DNA from: Fretibacterium fastidiosum
Lineage (GTDB): Bacteria; Synergistota; Synergistia; Synergistales; Aminobacteriaceae
NCBI RefSeq assembly: GCF_964642095.1
Contig: NZ_OZ209244.1
Location: 186,001 to 250,000, forward strand
Direction of reading: 5' to 3'
DNA: 64,000 nucleotides
The notes under the pieces are model-generated. The model was given only the letters and a program-made list of their open reading frames with translations. It was not told where the DNA came from and searched no databases. Every line of letters begins with the position of its first letter. Position 1 is the first letter of the stretch. The position numbers and the translations under genes are program-made. Below, one piece after another: positions 43,812 through 52,893 of the stretch.

Positions 43812-44765
43812 TTATCGCAGGATCCCGTTCTCTTTGTAGTAGCGCAACGCCCCCGGGTGCACGGGAATGCCGACGTGGGCGATGGACTCGGGATTCATGG
43901 CCGACATCCGCGCGCTGACGGCGACGAGGTCCTCCTTGTGCTCGAAAAGGGCCTTGGTCATCCGATAGACGAGCTCGTCGTCCAGCTTCTCGTGCACGGC
44001 CAGGATATTGGGGCTGCTGAAGGTCCCGATGGCCTTCGCCTGGTTTTTGTAAGTCCCCTCGGGAATCGTCAGAGGGCTGAAGTAGGGCGTCTCCTTGCAG
44101 ATATTCTCGACGACGTCCTGTGGGATGGCGACGAGGTAAGCCGTTCCCAGCGTGGTCGTCTCCATGGCGCTGGCGATCCCGATGGCCCCGATGGTGACGG
44201 AGGCGTCGATGCGCTTGTCCGCGAACGCGGCGACCACGTCCGCGTGCCCCAGGTTCTCCGGGACGATGTCCTTTTCGGGATCGAGCCCGGCCAGGTGCAG
44301 GAGCTGGAAGGCCGTCAGCATGGTGCTGCCGCCCACGGCTCCCACAGCGACGCGCTTGCCCTTGAGGTCCTGAAGGGTTTCGATGCCGCTGTCCCGGGCC
44401 GCGAGCAGGTGGATGGCCTCGGGATAGAGGGGCACGGCGGCGCGCAGGAAGGACTGCGGCTTGCCCTCGTAGCTCTTGAGCCCGTTATAGGCGTCGTAGT
44501 AGAGGCCGTCGGCGAAGGCGGCTTCGGCCTCTCCATCGGCGAGCAGCTGGATGTTGTTCATGGTCCCCCCGGAGGACTGGGCGCTCGCCTTGAGCCCCTC
44601 GATGTTGTCCGTCCAGATTTTGGCCATCGCAGAGCCCACGGGATAGTAGGTGCCGCCGGTCGGCCCCGTTGTGACGTTGACGAACTGGACGGCCGCGGCG
44701 CCCGAAGCGCACAGGAACAGGGTAAGGAGCGTCAGGGAAAGGAACGAGATCACAGATTTTTTCAT
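43812..44765 (-). CDS. TAXI family TRAP transporter solute-binding protein
   Basis: 317 residues with a signal peptide (KKSVISFLSLTLLTLFLCASGAAA). TGPTGGTYYPVGSAMAKIW near the mature N-terminus and GAVGGSTMLTAFQLL are typical of the TAXI group, whose better-known ligands include glutamate and other dicarboxylates. It acts in the periplasm and hands ligand to the fused permease. The ATG at 44765 follows GAGGAGG. Confidence 0.92.
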   Translation of the reverse strand: MKKSVISFLSLTLLTLFLCASGAAAVQFVNVTTGPTGGTYYPVGSAMAKIWTDNIEGLKASAQSSGGTMNNIQLLADGEAEAAFADGLYYDAYNGLKSYEGKPQSFLRAAVPLYPEAIHLLAARDSGIETLQDLKGKRVAVGAVGGSTMLTAFQLLHLAGLDPEKDIVPENLGHADVVAAFADKRIDASVTIGAIGIASAMETTTLGTAYLVAIPQDVVENICKETPYFSPLTIPEGTYKNQAKAIGTFSSPNILAVHEKLDDELVYRMTKALFEHKEDLVAVSARMSAMNPESIAHVGIPVHPGALRYYKENGILR

Positions 44766-44831
44766 GCAGATTTCCTCCTCATTCATAACTGAGCTGGGAC
44801 AGATACGTAAAGAATATTCGCTCGAGACAGG

Positions 44832-45070
44832 CTACCGATGGTACTCGGCAAAAGACTTCTCCATCCGGCCGTAGACCTCGGGTCCTCGTCGTAGTATTCC
44901 GCCTTGGCCATCGCCAAAAAGGCGCCGGACGGACCGCAGCGAGGGGAGAAAAAGGCCGGGCTGGCCGCCACGGTGGCCAGCCCGGCCTCGACGAAGTAGC
45001 GCAGCATCAGGACCCCGTGCTTTAGGTTCAGGAGGTCGTAGGCCGCACCCATGTTCCAGTCATTTTTCAC
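44832..45070 (-). pseudogene. short gene fragment with a frameshift
   Basis: From a GTG at 45070 the frame reads as a plausible protein (AAYDLLNLKHGVLMLRYF ... AKAEYYDEDP). At about 44882 it shifts: in the neighbouring frame it continues naturally as PEVYGRMEKSFAEYHR and stops at 44834-44832. One missing base in a CCGGAGG-like sequence explains this. Read straight on, the first frame runs to 44783 with poor composition. I do not recognise the family. It is probably the C-terminal remnant of a lost gene next to the TRAP genes. Confidence 0.45.
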
Positions 45071-45576
45071 CAGTCGTCACCCCTGCCCTTATCCGACAAA
45101 AAGCACAAGGAGCACAGAACGCCCGTCGGGCGCTCTGCGCAACCTCAAAGACGCCCCATGGACGACGACGTCCGTCGGGCCTCTTGCGTTTATCTCAGTG
45201 CAGCAAAAAAGGGAATGTCGTCAGCTAGGCCAACGCAGGAACAGAAAAGATGGAAAGAAGTGTCTCCGAAGTGGGGCAGGCGCCCCAACGAGCCTCAGCC
45301 CCGAAGCGGGGTCAAGACCGTCAAGACAAAAGACGGGAGAGCCCGGATCCTTCCATGCGCGGCCGCGTGACGACGTAATGCACCCCGTGCACCGTCCGCA
45401 GCGGCTCACGTCATCGCACAACGCATGGCAATCCTCCTCCCCCAACACAACAATCCAGCATAACAATCCTTTAACGTCTGAATCACCGTCATTCTAGCAA
45501 AGGGCCTGCGAGGCTGTCAAGGGCAACGCCGCCATGGCCATCGCTCATTAAATTAAGGACAAACCGGTCGCTTTTC
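45071..45576. other. 500-base gap without a recognised gene
   Basis: Lies between the frameshifted fragment and repeat copy C. Contains a small inverted repeat near 45113-45142 but no frame with a ribosome site or known motif. Possibly decayed sequence belonging to the same lost gene. Confidence 0.35.
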
Positions 45577-46060
45577 AAGCTCCCCTGAAAGGGGAACTGT
45601 CGAGTCCCGAAGGGGCTGGGACTGACGGCCCGTGAGCGGTAGCGAACGGCTGCCGGAAGGCTCCCCGAAGGGGAGGGGTAGAGGTGGCGAGTGTTTTTCA
45701 TAAGACGCGCCTGTCTGACATTCCCCGCCAACGCCTCCACAAGGCAATCCATTGCCTTGCTTCGGCACAGCCGACCGACCGGCCGCCGCAATCGTTGACG
45801 CGATTGCATAAGCTGCGTCGTCTGGCCGAGCTATGGAAGTCCCCCGGACTTCCTTCGCCCTCAGCCGACCGACCGGCCGCCGCAATCCTCCCGAAAGATC
45901 GGCTTGCGTGAGGCCGGTCGTCTGGCTGAACCCCTCCGGTTCGCTGACGCGAACCACCTCCCCTTTCAGGGGAGGCAAGGCAAGCAGAGCGCGCTTTTGG
46001 GCCCCCCTGAAAGGGGGGCTGGCGAGCCCCGAAGGGGCGAGACTGAGGGGTTGTTTTTGA
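45577..46060. repeat. dispersed repeat, copy C
   Basis: Longest copy of the family also seen at 16947-17252 and 30227-30387. It starts and ends with GC-rich CCCCTGAAAGGGG-type hairpins. In the middle are two consecutive variable hairpin units, each opened by the shared CAGCCGACCGACCGGCCGCC and closed by GTCGTCTGGC, against one unit in copy A. Minus-strand open frames across it are by-products of the repeat. No protein gene is credible. Confidence 0.75.
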
Positions 46061-46149
46061 GCCCCTTTCTGATCAAACTCTCCTGAGCTCTGCTATACTG
46101 GTACAGGGAAAGCCTGAGTGCGCGGCAAATCACGAAACGAGGTGACGCC

Positions 46150-47160
46150 ATGAGCGGGAAGAAAAAAGACCCATCGGAGAAGGCCGCCAAGGAACCGCGA
46201 CGCGATGACTTACTCTGGAAAGATATTCTAAACCGATTCTTCGTCCCCATGCTTCATTCCCTGCTGCCCGACCTGGCCAGGGACCTCGACGAGAAACGGG
46301 ACGTCGTTTTCCTCGATAAGGAATTGCGCCGGCTGGCCCGCTTTACCCAAAGGTCGGAGGGCGGCGAGCCGGACGGGAACCGATTCGTGGACCTCCTGGC
46401 GAACGTCCCCCTTCGCACCCAGGAAGACGCCTGGGTCCTCCTTCACGTGGAGGTGCAGGGCCGTGGCGGGAACGAGGACTTCCCCCTGCGGATGCACCGC
46501 TACCGCGGCCTCCTGGAGGGACGTTACCGAAGACACGTCAGCGCCCTGGCCCTCCTCATCGAGCCCCTGTCGGAGGCGCAGTCCTGTGGGGTCTATTCCT
46601 GGGAGGGCTACGGTACGCGGGTGAAGTACGAGTTTCCCGTGTTCAAGCTCTACGAAGGGGACGAGGAGGCCCTGAAGGCGAGCGACAACCCCTTCGACTG
46701 GGCGCACCTGGCTGGCTTGAGGGCGTGGAAGAGCCGGGCCAGCGAGCCGAGGAAGCTGAGCTATCTGAAGGAGATGCTGAAGCTCTTGGACGAGCGGGGT
46801 TGGCCCCACTCAGACAAGGCGCAACTTCTGGTGTTTATGGAGGGCGTCATTCACCTGACGGAGGACGAGAGCTCAAGGGAATACGAAGAGTGGGAAAATA
46901 CTTTGGAAGAGGCGAAGGAGGCGGGACGGATGTACGTCAGCATCATGGAGCGTAAGGGTATTGAGAAGGGCAGGATAGAGGGCATCCAGCTGGGCGAGGC
47001 CAGGGGCATTAAGCTGGGAGAGGCAAGGGGCATTCAGCTGGGCAGGACGGAAACGGCGCAGAACCTGCTTCGGATGGGGCTGGACCTGACTAAAATCGCA
47101 GAGGCCACCGGACTGCCCCTGGATGAGCTGCAATCCTTAAAAAACGCAGGGCGGGCGTAA
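46150..47160 (+). CDS. Rpn/PDDEXK family nuclease-transposase-like protein with repeat tail
   Basis: 336 residues. LLWKDILNRFFVPMLHSLLPDL, the core with RFVDLLANVPLRTQED and the acid pair in LLHVEVQG (Glu-x-Gln) match the PD-(D/E)XK nuclease or putative transposase family, in the same broad group as the gene at 20649 but not closely similar. The C-terminus has three near-identical GEARGIxLG units (about 281-305) and a helix ending at the stop. Starts with ATG behind GAGGTGACGCC. It follows repeat copy C directly, and a strong terminator follows it. Confidence 0.8.
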   Translation: MSGKKKDPSEKAAKEPRRDDLLWKDILNRFFVPMLHSLLPDLARDLDEKRDVVFLDKELRRLARFTQRSEGGEPDGNRFVDLLANVPLRTQEDAWVLLHVEVQGRGGNEDFPLRMHRYRGLLEGRYRRHVSALALLIEPLSEAQSCGVYSWEGYGTRVKYEFPVFKLYEGDEEALKASDNPFDWAHLAGLRAWKSRASEPRKLSYLKEMLKLLDERGWPHSDKAQLLVFMEGVIHLTEDESSREYEEWENTLEEAKEAGRMYVSIMERKGIEKGRIEGIQLGEARGIKLGEARGIQLGRTETAQNLLRMGLDLTKIAEATGLPLDELQSLKNAGRA

Positions 47161-47192
47161 GCGCACAACAAACCTCGATGACGATCAACAGG

Positions 47193-47234
47193 AAGCAGGG
47201 TTGCCGAATTGATCCCAATGCGGCAACCCTGCTT
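47193..47234 (+). terminator. intrinsic terminator after the second Rpn-type gene
   Basis: A perfect 14-base stem, AAGCAGGGTTGCCG (47193-47206) with its complement (47221-47234), followed by ATTTTC. It lies 33 bases past the stop and may also stop the convergent M18 gene. Confidence 0.85.
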
Positions 47235-47386
47235 ATTTTCATCCACAAGCGATCCGCCATGCAGCGTCATTGTCTTTGAACCTCGCAGGCAATGGCTTAT
47301 CGTCTGACAACTTAGGTTAACACTGTTTTTTCAAACAGTCCCTGACTGGTGCTATTCTTTATAACCGTAGATTGGGGACGCCCTCC

Positions 47387-48805
47387 TCACCGGTGCGCCC
47401 TGCACACGGCCTCCATGGCCTTGAAGGTCATGTAGCAGTCCAGCTTGGCCGCCACCTCAAAGGGCGCGTGCATGGAGAGCAGCGGGACGCCCGCGTCCAG
47501 CGTGTCGATGTTGCGGTTGGCCATGAAGAGCGCTACGGTACCGCCGCCCCCCGCGTCCACCTTGCCCATCTCCGACATCTGCCAGGTCACGCCGGCGTCG
47601 TCGAACCACCGCCGCACGGCGGCCACCGTCTCGGCCGAGGCGTCGGAGGCGCCGCTCTTGCCCCGCGCCCCGGTGTACTTGTTCAGGGCGATGCCGCGGT
47701 TGAAGCGGGCGGCGTTGCGCTTGTCGAACACGTCCGGGAAGTTGGGATCGAAGGCCGCCGTCACGTCCGCGGACAAGCAGAAGGAGCGTTCCAAACACGC
47801 CCGCAGCGGCACGTTCTGCGCCTGGCAGAGGTCCTCCATAAAGGTGTCGAAGGCGGCGGTGCGCATTCCACTCACGCCCACGGAGCCGATCTCCTCCTTG
47901 TCCGCCAGCACGCAGACGGCACTTCGCTCCGGGGCCGCGTCCAGGTCCAGGACGGCGCGCAGGGCGGCAAAGGCACAGACCCGGTCGTCGTGGCCGTAGG
48001 CCCCGATCATGCTGGCGTCCACCCCAACGTCCACGGCGTCAAAGGCGGGGACGGCCTCCAGTTCCGCCGAGATGAAGTCCTCCTCCGTGAAGCCGTACTT
48101 CTCGTAGAGCAGCTTCATCACGTTCAGCTTGACACGGTCCTTCGCCCCTTCCTCCCCCTCCTCGCCTCCGTTCCCGGAGAGCGGCTCACTGCCGATCAGC
48201 AGGTTCAGTTGTTCGCCCTTGATGCCCTCAGACAGGGGCTTCTTGTTCTGTTCAGCGCCAAGGTGCGGCAAGAGGTCGCTGATGACGAGGCGGGGTTCTC
48301 CGCGCTCCCCTCCCAGGGTCACGGAGAGCGTGCGCCCATCCTTCATGGCCACGACGCCGTGCAGCTCGAGGGGGATCGTCACCCACTGGTACTTCCGGAT
48401 GCCGCCGTAATAGTGGGTCTTGAGGTAGGCCAGCTCGCTGTCCTCGTAGAGCGGGTTGGGCTTCAGGTCCAGCCGCGGGCTGTCGATGTGGGCCGCGGTC
48501 ATCTGAACCCCTTCCTCAAGCCCAAGGCGGCCGACGACCGCCAGGATCAGCATCTTGCCGCGGTTGTTGAAGAACACCCGGTCCCCGGCCTCGAGCGCCA
48601 TGCCCCGGACGTAGGGGCGGAAGCCCGCCGCCTCGGCCAGCCGCACGCTCTCCTGCACGCACTCGCGCTCCGTCTTCCCCGCGTCGAGAAAGGCCTTGTA
48701 CGCCGTGCAGTAGGCGTTCATCCGCTCCCGCTCCTCCGCGCTCAGGCGCTCGTAGCCATTCTTTGGTTCGACGCAGACCTTCTTCTTCCATTCTTTGGCG
48801 TTCAT
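47387..48805 (-). CDS. M18 family aminopeptidase
   Basis: 472 residues. A cytoplasmic, two-zinc aminopeptidase that trims acidic or neutral residues from peptides. Metal and catalytic motifs are TAAHIDSPRLD, DVGVDASMIGAYGHDDR, ADKEEIGSVGVSG and the C-terminal LLSMHAPFE. The ATG at 48805 follows AAGGAGGG. It comes 72 bases after oppF, so imported peptides are probably cut by it. Confidence 0.92.
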   Translation of the reverse strand: MNAKEWKKKVCVEPKNGYERLSAEERERMNAYCTAYKAFLDAGKTERECVQESVRLAEAAGFRPYVRGMALEAGDRVFFNNRGKMLILAVVGRLGLEEGVQMTAAHIDSPRLDLKPNPLYEDSELAYLKTHYYGGIRKYQWVTIPLELHGVVAMKDGRTLSVTLGGERGEPRLVISDLLPHLGAEQNKKPLSEGIKGEQLNLLIGSEPLSGNGGEEGEEGAKDRVKLNVMKLLYEKYGFTEEDFISAELEAVPAFDAVDVGVDASMIGAYGHDDRVCAFAALRAVLDLDAAPERSAVCVLADKEEIGSVGVSGMRTAAFDTFMEDLCQAQNVPLRACLERSFCLSADVTAAFDPNFPDVFDKRNAARFNRGIALNKYTGARGKSGASDASAETVAAVRRWFDDAGVTWQMSEMGKVDAGGGGTVALFMANRNIDTLDAGVPLLSMHAPFEVAAKLDCYMTFKAMEAVCRAHR

Positions 48806-48876
48806 GAAAAACCCTCCTTAAGTCGGAATTTCAAAAGGTATCCGGCGGAAGGACGGCGACGCCCTCCCGCCGGCAA

Positions 48877-49878
48877 CTACCGGCAAAACAGGTGGCACTG
48901 CACGAAGCGGCCCGGCTCCACCTCCCGCTCCGGCGGCAGCTCGGCGCTGCAGACGGGCATGGCGTAGTCGCAGCGCGTGTGGAAGCAGCAGCCGGACGGC
49001 AGGTCCATCGCGCTGGGGATCTCCCCCTGGATGCCCGCGAACCGGTTCATGTTGTGTCCGGAGAGCGTGGGGATCGACGAGAACAGCGCCTTCGTGTAGG
49101 GGTGCATGGGGTTGGAGAAGATCTGGTCCCTGCTCCCCTTCTCCACGATGCGCCCCAGGTACATCACCCCCACCTCGTCCGAGATGTGCTTCACCACGGA
49201 CAGGTTGTGGGCGATGAAGAGGTAGGAGAGGCGAAACTCCTCCTTCAGATCCATGAGCAGGTTGAGGATCTGCGCCTGGATCGACACGTCGAGGGCCGAC
49301 ACGGGCTCGTCCGCGACGATGAACTCCGGGTTCACCGCCAGCGCCCGCGCGATGCCGATCCTCTGGCGCTGCCCGCCGGAGAACTGGTGCGGGTAGCGCG
49401 AGGCCTGCTCCGGCCGGATGCCGACGCGCTCCAGGAGGGCAAGCACGCGCTCCCGCGCCTCGCGGCGGCCCGCGACGACGCCGTGGAACAGCATGGGCTC
49501 CGACAGGATGTCGAAGACGCTCTGGCGCGGGTCGAGCGACGCATAGGGGTCCTGAAAGATCATCTGGAGCTTCCGGCGCAGCGGCAGCATCCGACGCTCC
49601 GGCACGTGGGTGATGTCCTGCCCGCGGTAGGTCACCGTGCCCCCCTTGGGCTCCAGCAGGCGGATGATGCTCCGCGCCGCCGTGGACTTCCCGCAGCCGG
49701 ACTCCCCCACCAGGCTGAACACGCGCCCCTCCGGCACGTCAAAGCTGATGCCGTTCACGGCGTGCACGACGCGCTTGCGTCGCACCACGCGGCCGCGCTC
49801 GAAGCGGATCTGGCTCAGGAACGAACGGTCCAGGTCAAAGCGCTGTTCCAGGCCCCGGACGGAAAGGATGGGGGTCAT
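48877..49878 (-). CDS. oppF: oligopeptide ABC transporter ATP-binding protein OppF
   Basis: 333 residues with Walker A GESGCGKST, signature FSGGQRQRIGIARAL, Walker B FIVADEPVSALD and the C-terminal peptide-transporter domain with CCFHTRCDYA and PGRFVQCHLF cysteines, which may bind an iron-sulfur cluster in this family. Its ATG overlaps the oppD stop by four bases. Confidence 0.92.
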   Translation of the reverse strand: MTPILSVRGLEQRFDLDRSFLSQIRFERGRVVRRKRVVHAVNGISFDVPEGRVFSLVGESGCGKSTAARSIIRLLEPKGGTVTYRGQDITHVPERRMLPLRRKLQMIFQDPYASLDPRQSVFDILSEPMLFHGVVAGRREARERVLALLERVGIRPEQASRYPHQFSGGQRQRIGIARALAVNPEFIVADEPVSALDVSIQAQILNLLMDLKEEFRLSYLFIAHNLSVVKHISDEVGVMYLGRIVEKGSRDQIFSNPMHPYTKALFSSIPTLSGHNMNRFAGIQGEIPSAMDLPSGCCFHTRCDYAMPVCSAELPPEREVEPGRFVQCHLFCR

Positions 49879-50861
49879 GATCTCACCTCGCGATGGATTG
49901 GAAAGTGACAGGCGACGCAGTGGCCGGGCTCGAGCTCCCGCAGGTCGGGCGCGGAGGTTCGGCACAGGTCCTGCGCCCGCTCACAGCGCGGGCTGAAGCG
50001 GCAGCCACGGGGCAGGTCGAACATGTTGGGCACGATGCCGGGGATGGTCTTGAAGCGCCCCTGTTCGCGATTCAGGTCCGGGATGGAGTCGATGAGGCCC
50101 AGGGTGTAGGGGTGGAGGCTCCCGTCGATCACGGCGCGGGCCGGCCCGCTCTCCACAATCCTGCCGCAGTACATCACGTTGATGCGGTCCGCGATCTCCG
50201 ACACCACGGCCAGGTCGTGGGTGATGAGCATGAGGGAGCACCCCTCGGCGTGGATCAGGTCCGTCATGAGGCGCAGGATCTGGGCCTGCACCGTCACGTC
50301 CAGCGCCGTCGTGGGCTCGTCCGCGATGATGAGGCGCGGGCGCGCCGCAAGGGCGATGGCGATGACGACCCGCTGACGCATACCGCCCGAAAACTGATGG
50401 GGGTAGCTCCCCAGCCGCCCCTCCGGGTTCGAGATGCCGACGGACCGAAGGAGCTCCACACTGGCCCTGCGCCGGTCGGCCCGGCCCATGGAGGTGTGCA
50501 GCCGCAGGACCTCGTCGATCTGCTGGCCGATGGTGTACACGGGGTTGAGCGACGTCATGGCGTCCTGAAACACCATGGAGATGTCCTTGCCGCGCACGCG
50601 GTTCATCTCCCGCTCGGAGAGCTTCATCAGGTCGCGCCCCGCAAAGAGGACCTCTCCTGACTCGATCCTCCCCGGCTCGTCGATCAGCCGGATCACCGAG
50701 AAGCCCGTCACCGACTTGCCACCTCCCGACTCCCCCACCACGGCCAGGACCTCTCCGACGCGGATGTCGAAGGACACGTCGTCCACGGCCTTGACGACGC
50801 CTTTGAAGGTGTGGAACCACGTTCTCAGGCCTTTCACCTGCAGAAGCAAACGGTCATCCAT
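49875..50861 (-). CDS. oppD: oligopeptide ABC transporter ATP-binding protein OppD
   Basis: 328 residues with Walker A GESGGGKSV, signature FSGGMRQRVVIAIAL and Walker B LIIADEPTTALD, then the C-terminal oligopeptide-transporter domain with CRFSPRCERAQDLC. Partner of OppF. It begins 10 bases after oppC. Confidence 0.93.
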   Translation of the reverse strand: MDDRLLLQVKGLRTWFHTFKGVVKAVDDVSFDIRVGEVLAVVGESGGGKSVTGFSVIRLIDEPGRIESGEVLFAGRDLMKLSEREMNRVRGKDISMVFQDAMTSLNPVYTIGQQIDEVLRLHTSMGRADRRRASVELLRSVGISNPEGRLGSYPHQFSGGMRQRVVIAIALAARPRLIIADEPTTALDVTVQAQILRLMTDLIHAEGCSLMLITHDLAVVSEIADRINVMYCGRIVESGPARAVIDGSLHPYTLGLIDSIPDLNREQGRFKTIPGIVPNMFDLPRGCRFSPRCERAQDLCRTSAPDLRELEPGHCVACHFPIHREVRS

Positions 50862-50871
50862 GGCGCGCGCC

Positions 50872-51768
50872 TCACTTCAGCTTGGGGTTCATCTCGTCGC
50901 GCAGGAAATCGCCGAGAAGGTTGATGCCGAACACGATGATCATGATGTAGAGCCCCGGCAGGATGGACACCCACCACAGGCCGCTGTAGAGCACGGTGAA
51001 GCCGTTGTTGCAGAGCATCCCCAGGGAAGGGCGCGAGATCGGCACCCCCAGGCCCAGGAAGCTCAGCGTCGCCTCCGTCAGGATGAAGCCCCCCACCTGC
51101 ATCGTGGAGAGGACGACGATGGAGGCGAAAACGTTGGGCAGCACGTGCCGGAACAGGATGCGCCAGTTCGGCAGGCCGATGACGTGGGCCGCCTCGATGT
51201 ACTCGTTGCGCTTGACCGAGAGCGTCTCCCCCCGCACGGTGCGCGCGTAACGCACCCAGCCCACCAGCATGAGGGACAGGAGGATGTTCGCCACGCTCCG
51301 CCCCAGGATCGACATGAGGAAGAGCGCGATGAGCATGGAGGGGAACGACAGCTGAACGTCCGCGATGCGCATGATGAGGGCGTCCACCTTCCCGCCGAAG
51401 TAGCCGGAAGCCAGCCCCAGCACGATGCCGATGGCGCTGGCCATCAGGGTGCCCAGGAGGCCGATGACCAGGGACACCTGACTGCCGTAGACGATGGCGC
51501 TCACCATGTCACGCCCCTGCTGGTCCGTCCCCAGCAGGAACTTCGGGTCCCCGCCCTCCATCCAGAACGGCGGCTTGTAGGCGTCGGACAGCTGGAGCTC
51601 CGCCATGTTGTAGGGATCCTGAACCGTAAAGTACGGGCCGATCAGGGCCACCAGCAGCACGAGGACCACGATCAGCGCGCCGGCGACGGCCGCCGGCGAA
51701 CGGCGAAAGTTGTAGAAGAACTCCGACTGAAAAAAGGCGCGGAGCCGGCCTTTCCTTGTCTCTGACAT
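50872..51768 (-). CDS. oppC: oligopeptide ABC transporter permease OppC
   Basis: 298 residues: one N-terminal helix, then five more. The sequences FLLGTDQQGRDMVSAIVYGSQVSL and the EAA loop AAHVIGLPNWRILFRHVLPNV are typical of DppC/OppC. The ATG at 51768 follows AGGAGG. Confidence 0.93.
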   Translation of the reverse strand: MSETRKGRLRAFFQSEFFYNFRRSPAAVAGALIVVLVLLVALIGPYFTVQDPYNMAELQLSDAYKPPFWMEGGDPKFLLGTDQQGRDMVSAIVYGSQVSLVIGLLGTLMASAIGIVLGLASGYFGGKVDALIMRIADVQLSFPSMLIALFLMSILGRSVANILLSLMLVGWVRYARTVRGETLSVKRNEYIEAAHVIGLPNWRILFRHVLPNVFASIVVLSTMQVGGFILTEATLSFLGLGVPISRPSLGMLCNNGFTVLYSGLWWVSILPGLYIMIIVFGINLLGDFLRDEMNPKLK

Positions 51769-51778
51769 GCCCTTCCTC

Positions 51779-52744
51779 CTATCGCAGGTCGATGCGCGGG
51801 TCGATGACCACGTAGAGCAGGTCCACGACGAAGTTGATGGCCACGAACATCACGGCGACGAAGAGGATGTACGCCGCGATGATGGGTCGGTCCGCGCTGG
51901 ACACCGCGTCGATCAAGAGCTTTCCGATGCCCGGCCAGGCGTAGATGGTCTCCGTGATCGTCGTGAAGGCGATCAGGTTGCCCAGCTGCAGGCCGAACAC
52001 GGTGACCACGGGGATCAGCGTGTTCTTCAGGGCGTGTCCGAAGAGCACCTTTCCGGTGGAAACCCCCTTGGCCCTCGCGAACTTGACGTAGTCCCGGCGC
52101 ATGTTCTCCTGCATCCCGGCCCGCGTCAGGCGAATGATCGTCGCCACGTTGCCGAGGGCCAGCGTGATGGACGGCAGGACGACGTGGGCCCAGCCGTCCG
52201 CGGTGGCAAGGCTCGTGGACACGCCCAGAATCGTCCCCACCGCGCCGCGTCCGGACACGGGCAGCACGCCGAGGTAAAGCCCGAAGAAGTAGATCATCAC
52301 CATGCCGATCCAGAAGGAGGGCATGGAGATCCCCGCGATGGAGGCGGCCATGACGCACCGGCTGAACCGGCTCTTCGGGTAGGCCCCCGCCCACACGCCG
52401 AGGGGGACGCCCATGACGATGGAGAGGATCATGGCCACCGCCACGATGTCGAGCGTGGCCGGAAGTCGTTCGGCGATCAGCGTGAGCGCCGGCAGGCGGT
52501 ACATGTAGGACTGGCCGAAACGGCCGTGAAGCGCGTTGTTGAGGAATATCCCGTACTGCACGTAGAGGGGCTCGTCCAACCCGAGCTGGGCCGACACCGC
52601 CGCGATCTCCTCCGGCGTGGCGTTCTCGCGCACCATGAGGTACACCGGGTTGCCCAGCACGCTCGTCAGGACGAAGACGATGAGCGACACGGCGAACATC
52701 ACCAGGACCAGCTGCACCAGCCTCCTGGCAAAAAACTGAAGCAC
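51779..52744 (-). CDS. oppB: oligopeptide ABC transporter permease OppB
   Basis: 321 residues with six helices. Features are the RRLVQLVLVMFAVSLIVF first helix, GRFGQSYMYRLP and the EAA loop KFARAKGVSTGKVLFGHALKN. Starts with GTG at 52744 behind GGAGGTGACG. It follows oppA after 150 bases that contain a hairpin. Confidence 0.93.
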   Translation of the reverse strand: MLQFFARRLVQLVLVMFAVSLIVFVLTSVLGNPVYLMVRENATPEEIAAVSAQLGLDEPLYVQYGIFLNNALHGRFGQSYMYRLPALTLIAERLPATLDIVAVAMILSIVMGVPLGVWAGAYPKSRFSRCVMAASIAGISMPSFWIGMVMIYFFGLYLGVLPVSGRGAVGTILGVSTSLATADGWAHVVLPSITLALGNVATIIRLTRAGMQENMRRDYVKFARAKGVSTGKVLFGHALKNTLIPVVTVFGLQLGNLIAFTTITETIYAWPGIGKLLIDAVSSADRPIIAAYILFVAVMFVAINFVVDLLYVVIDPRIDLR

Positions 52745-52801
52745 AACGTCACCTCCAAAAATTCATGCGGGGGACGCCGGAAATGCCTGAGCGTCACAAA
52801 C

Positions 52802-52830
52802 GGGCACGGTCCAGGGAAAGGACCGTGCCC
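52802..52830. terminator. hairpin between oppA and oppB
   Basis: GGGCACGGTCC (52802-52812) pairs exactly with GGACCGTGCCC (52820-52830). No T-run follows, so it may stabilise oppA mRNA or weaken transcription into oppB instead of ending it. Confidence 0.6.
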
Positions 52831-52893
52831 ATTGCCCATACCGGCGTTTTTACGAAAGGGGCCCGAAGCCCCAGGGAAGAAGTCCGAGGTCCG

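Noticed and set aside
45553..45978. Several open frames across repeat copy C
   Set aside because: Equivalent frames occur in the other repeat copies and are broken by the variable hairpins, so they come from the repeat, not from genes.
46981..47043. Tandem short repeats considered as a CRISPR array
   Set aside because: They are in-frame codons of the Rpn-type tail with no spacers; no cas gene is in the window.
47372..48967. A 531-codon plus-strand frame opposite the M18 peptidase gene
   Set aside because: Shadow of the peptidase reading frame; composition is not protein-like.
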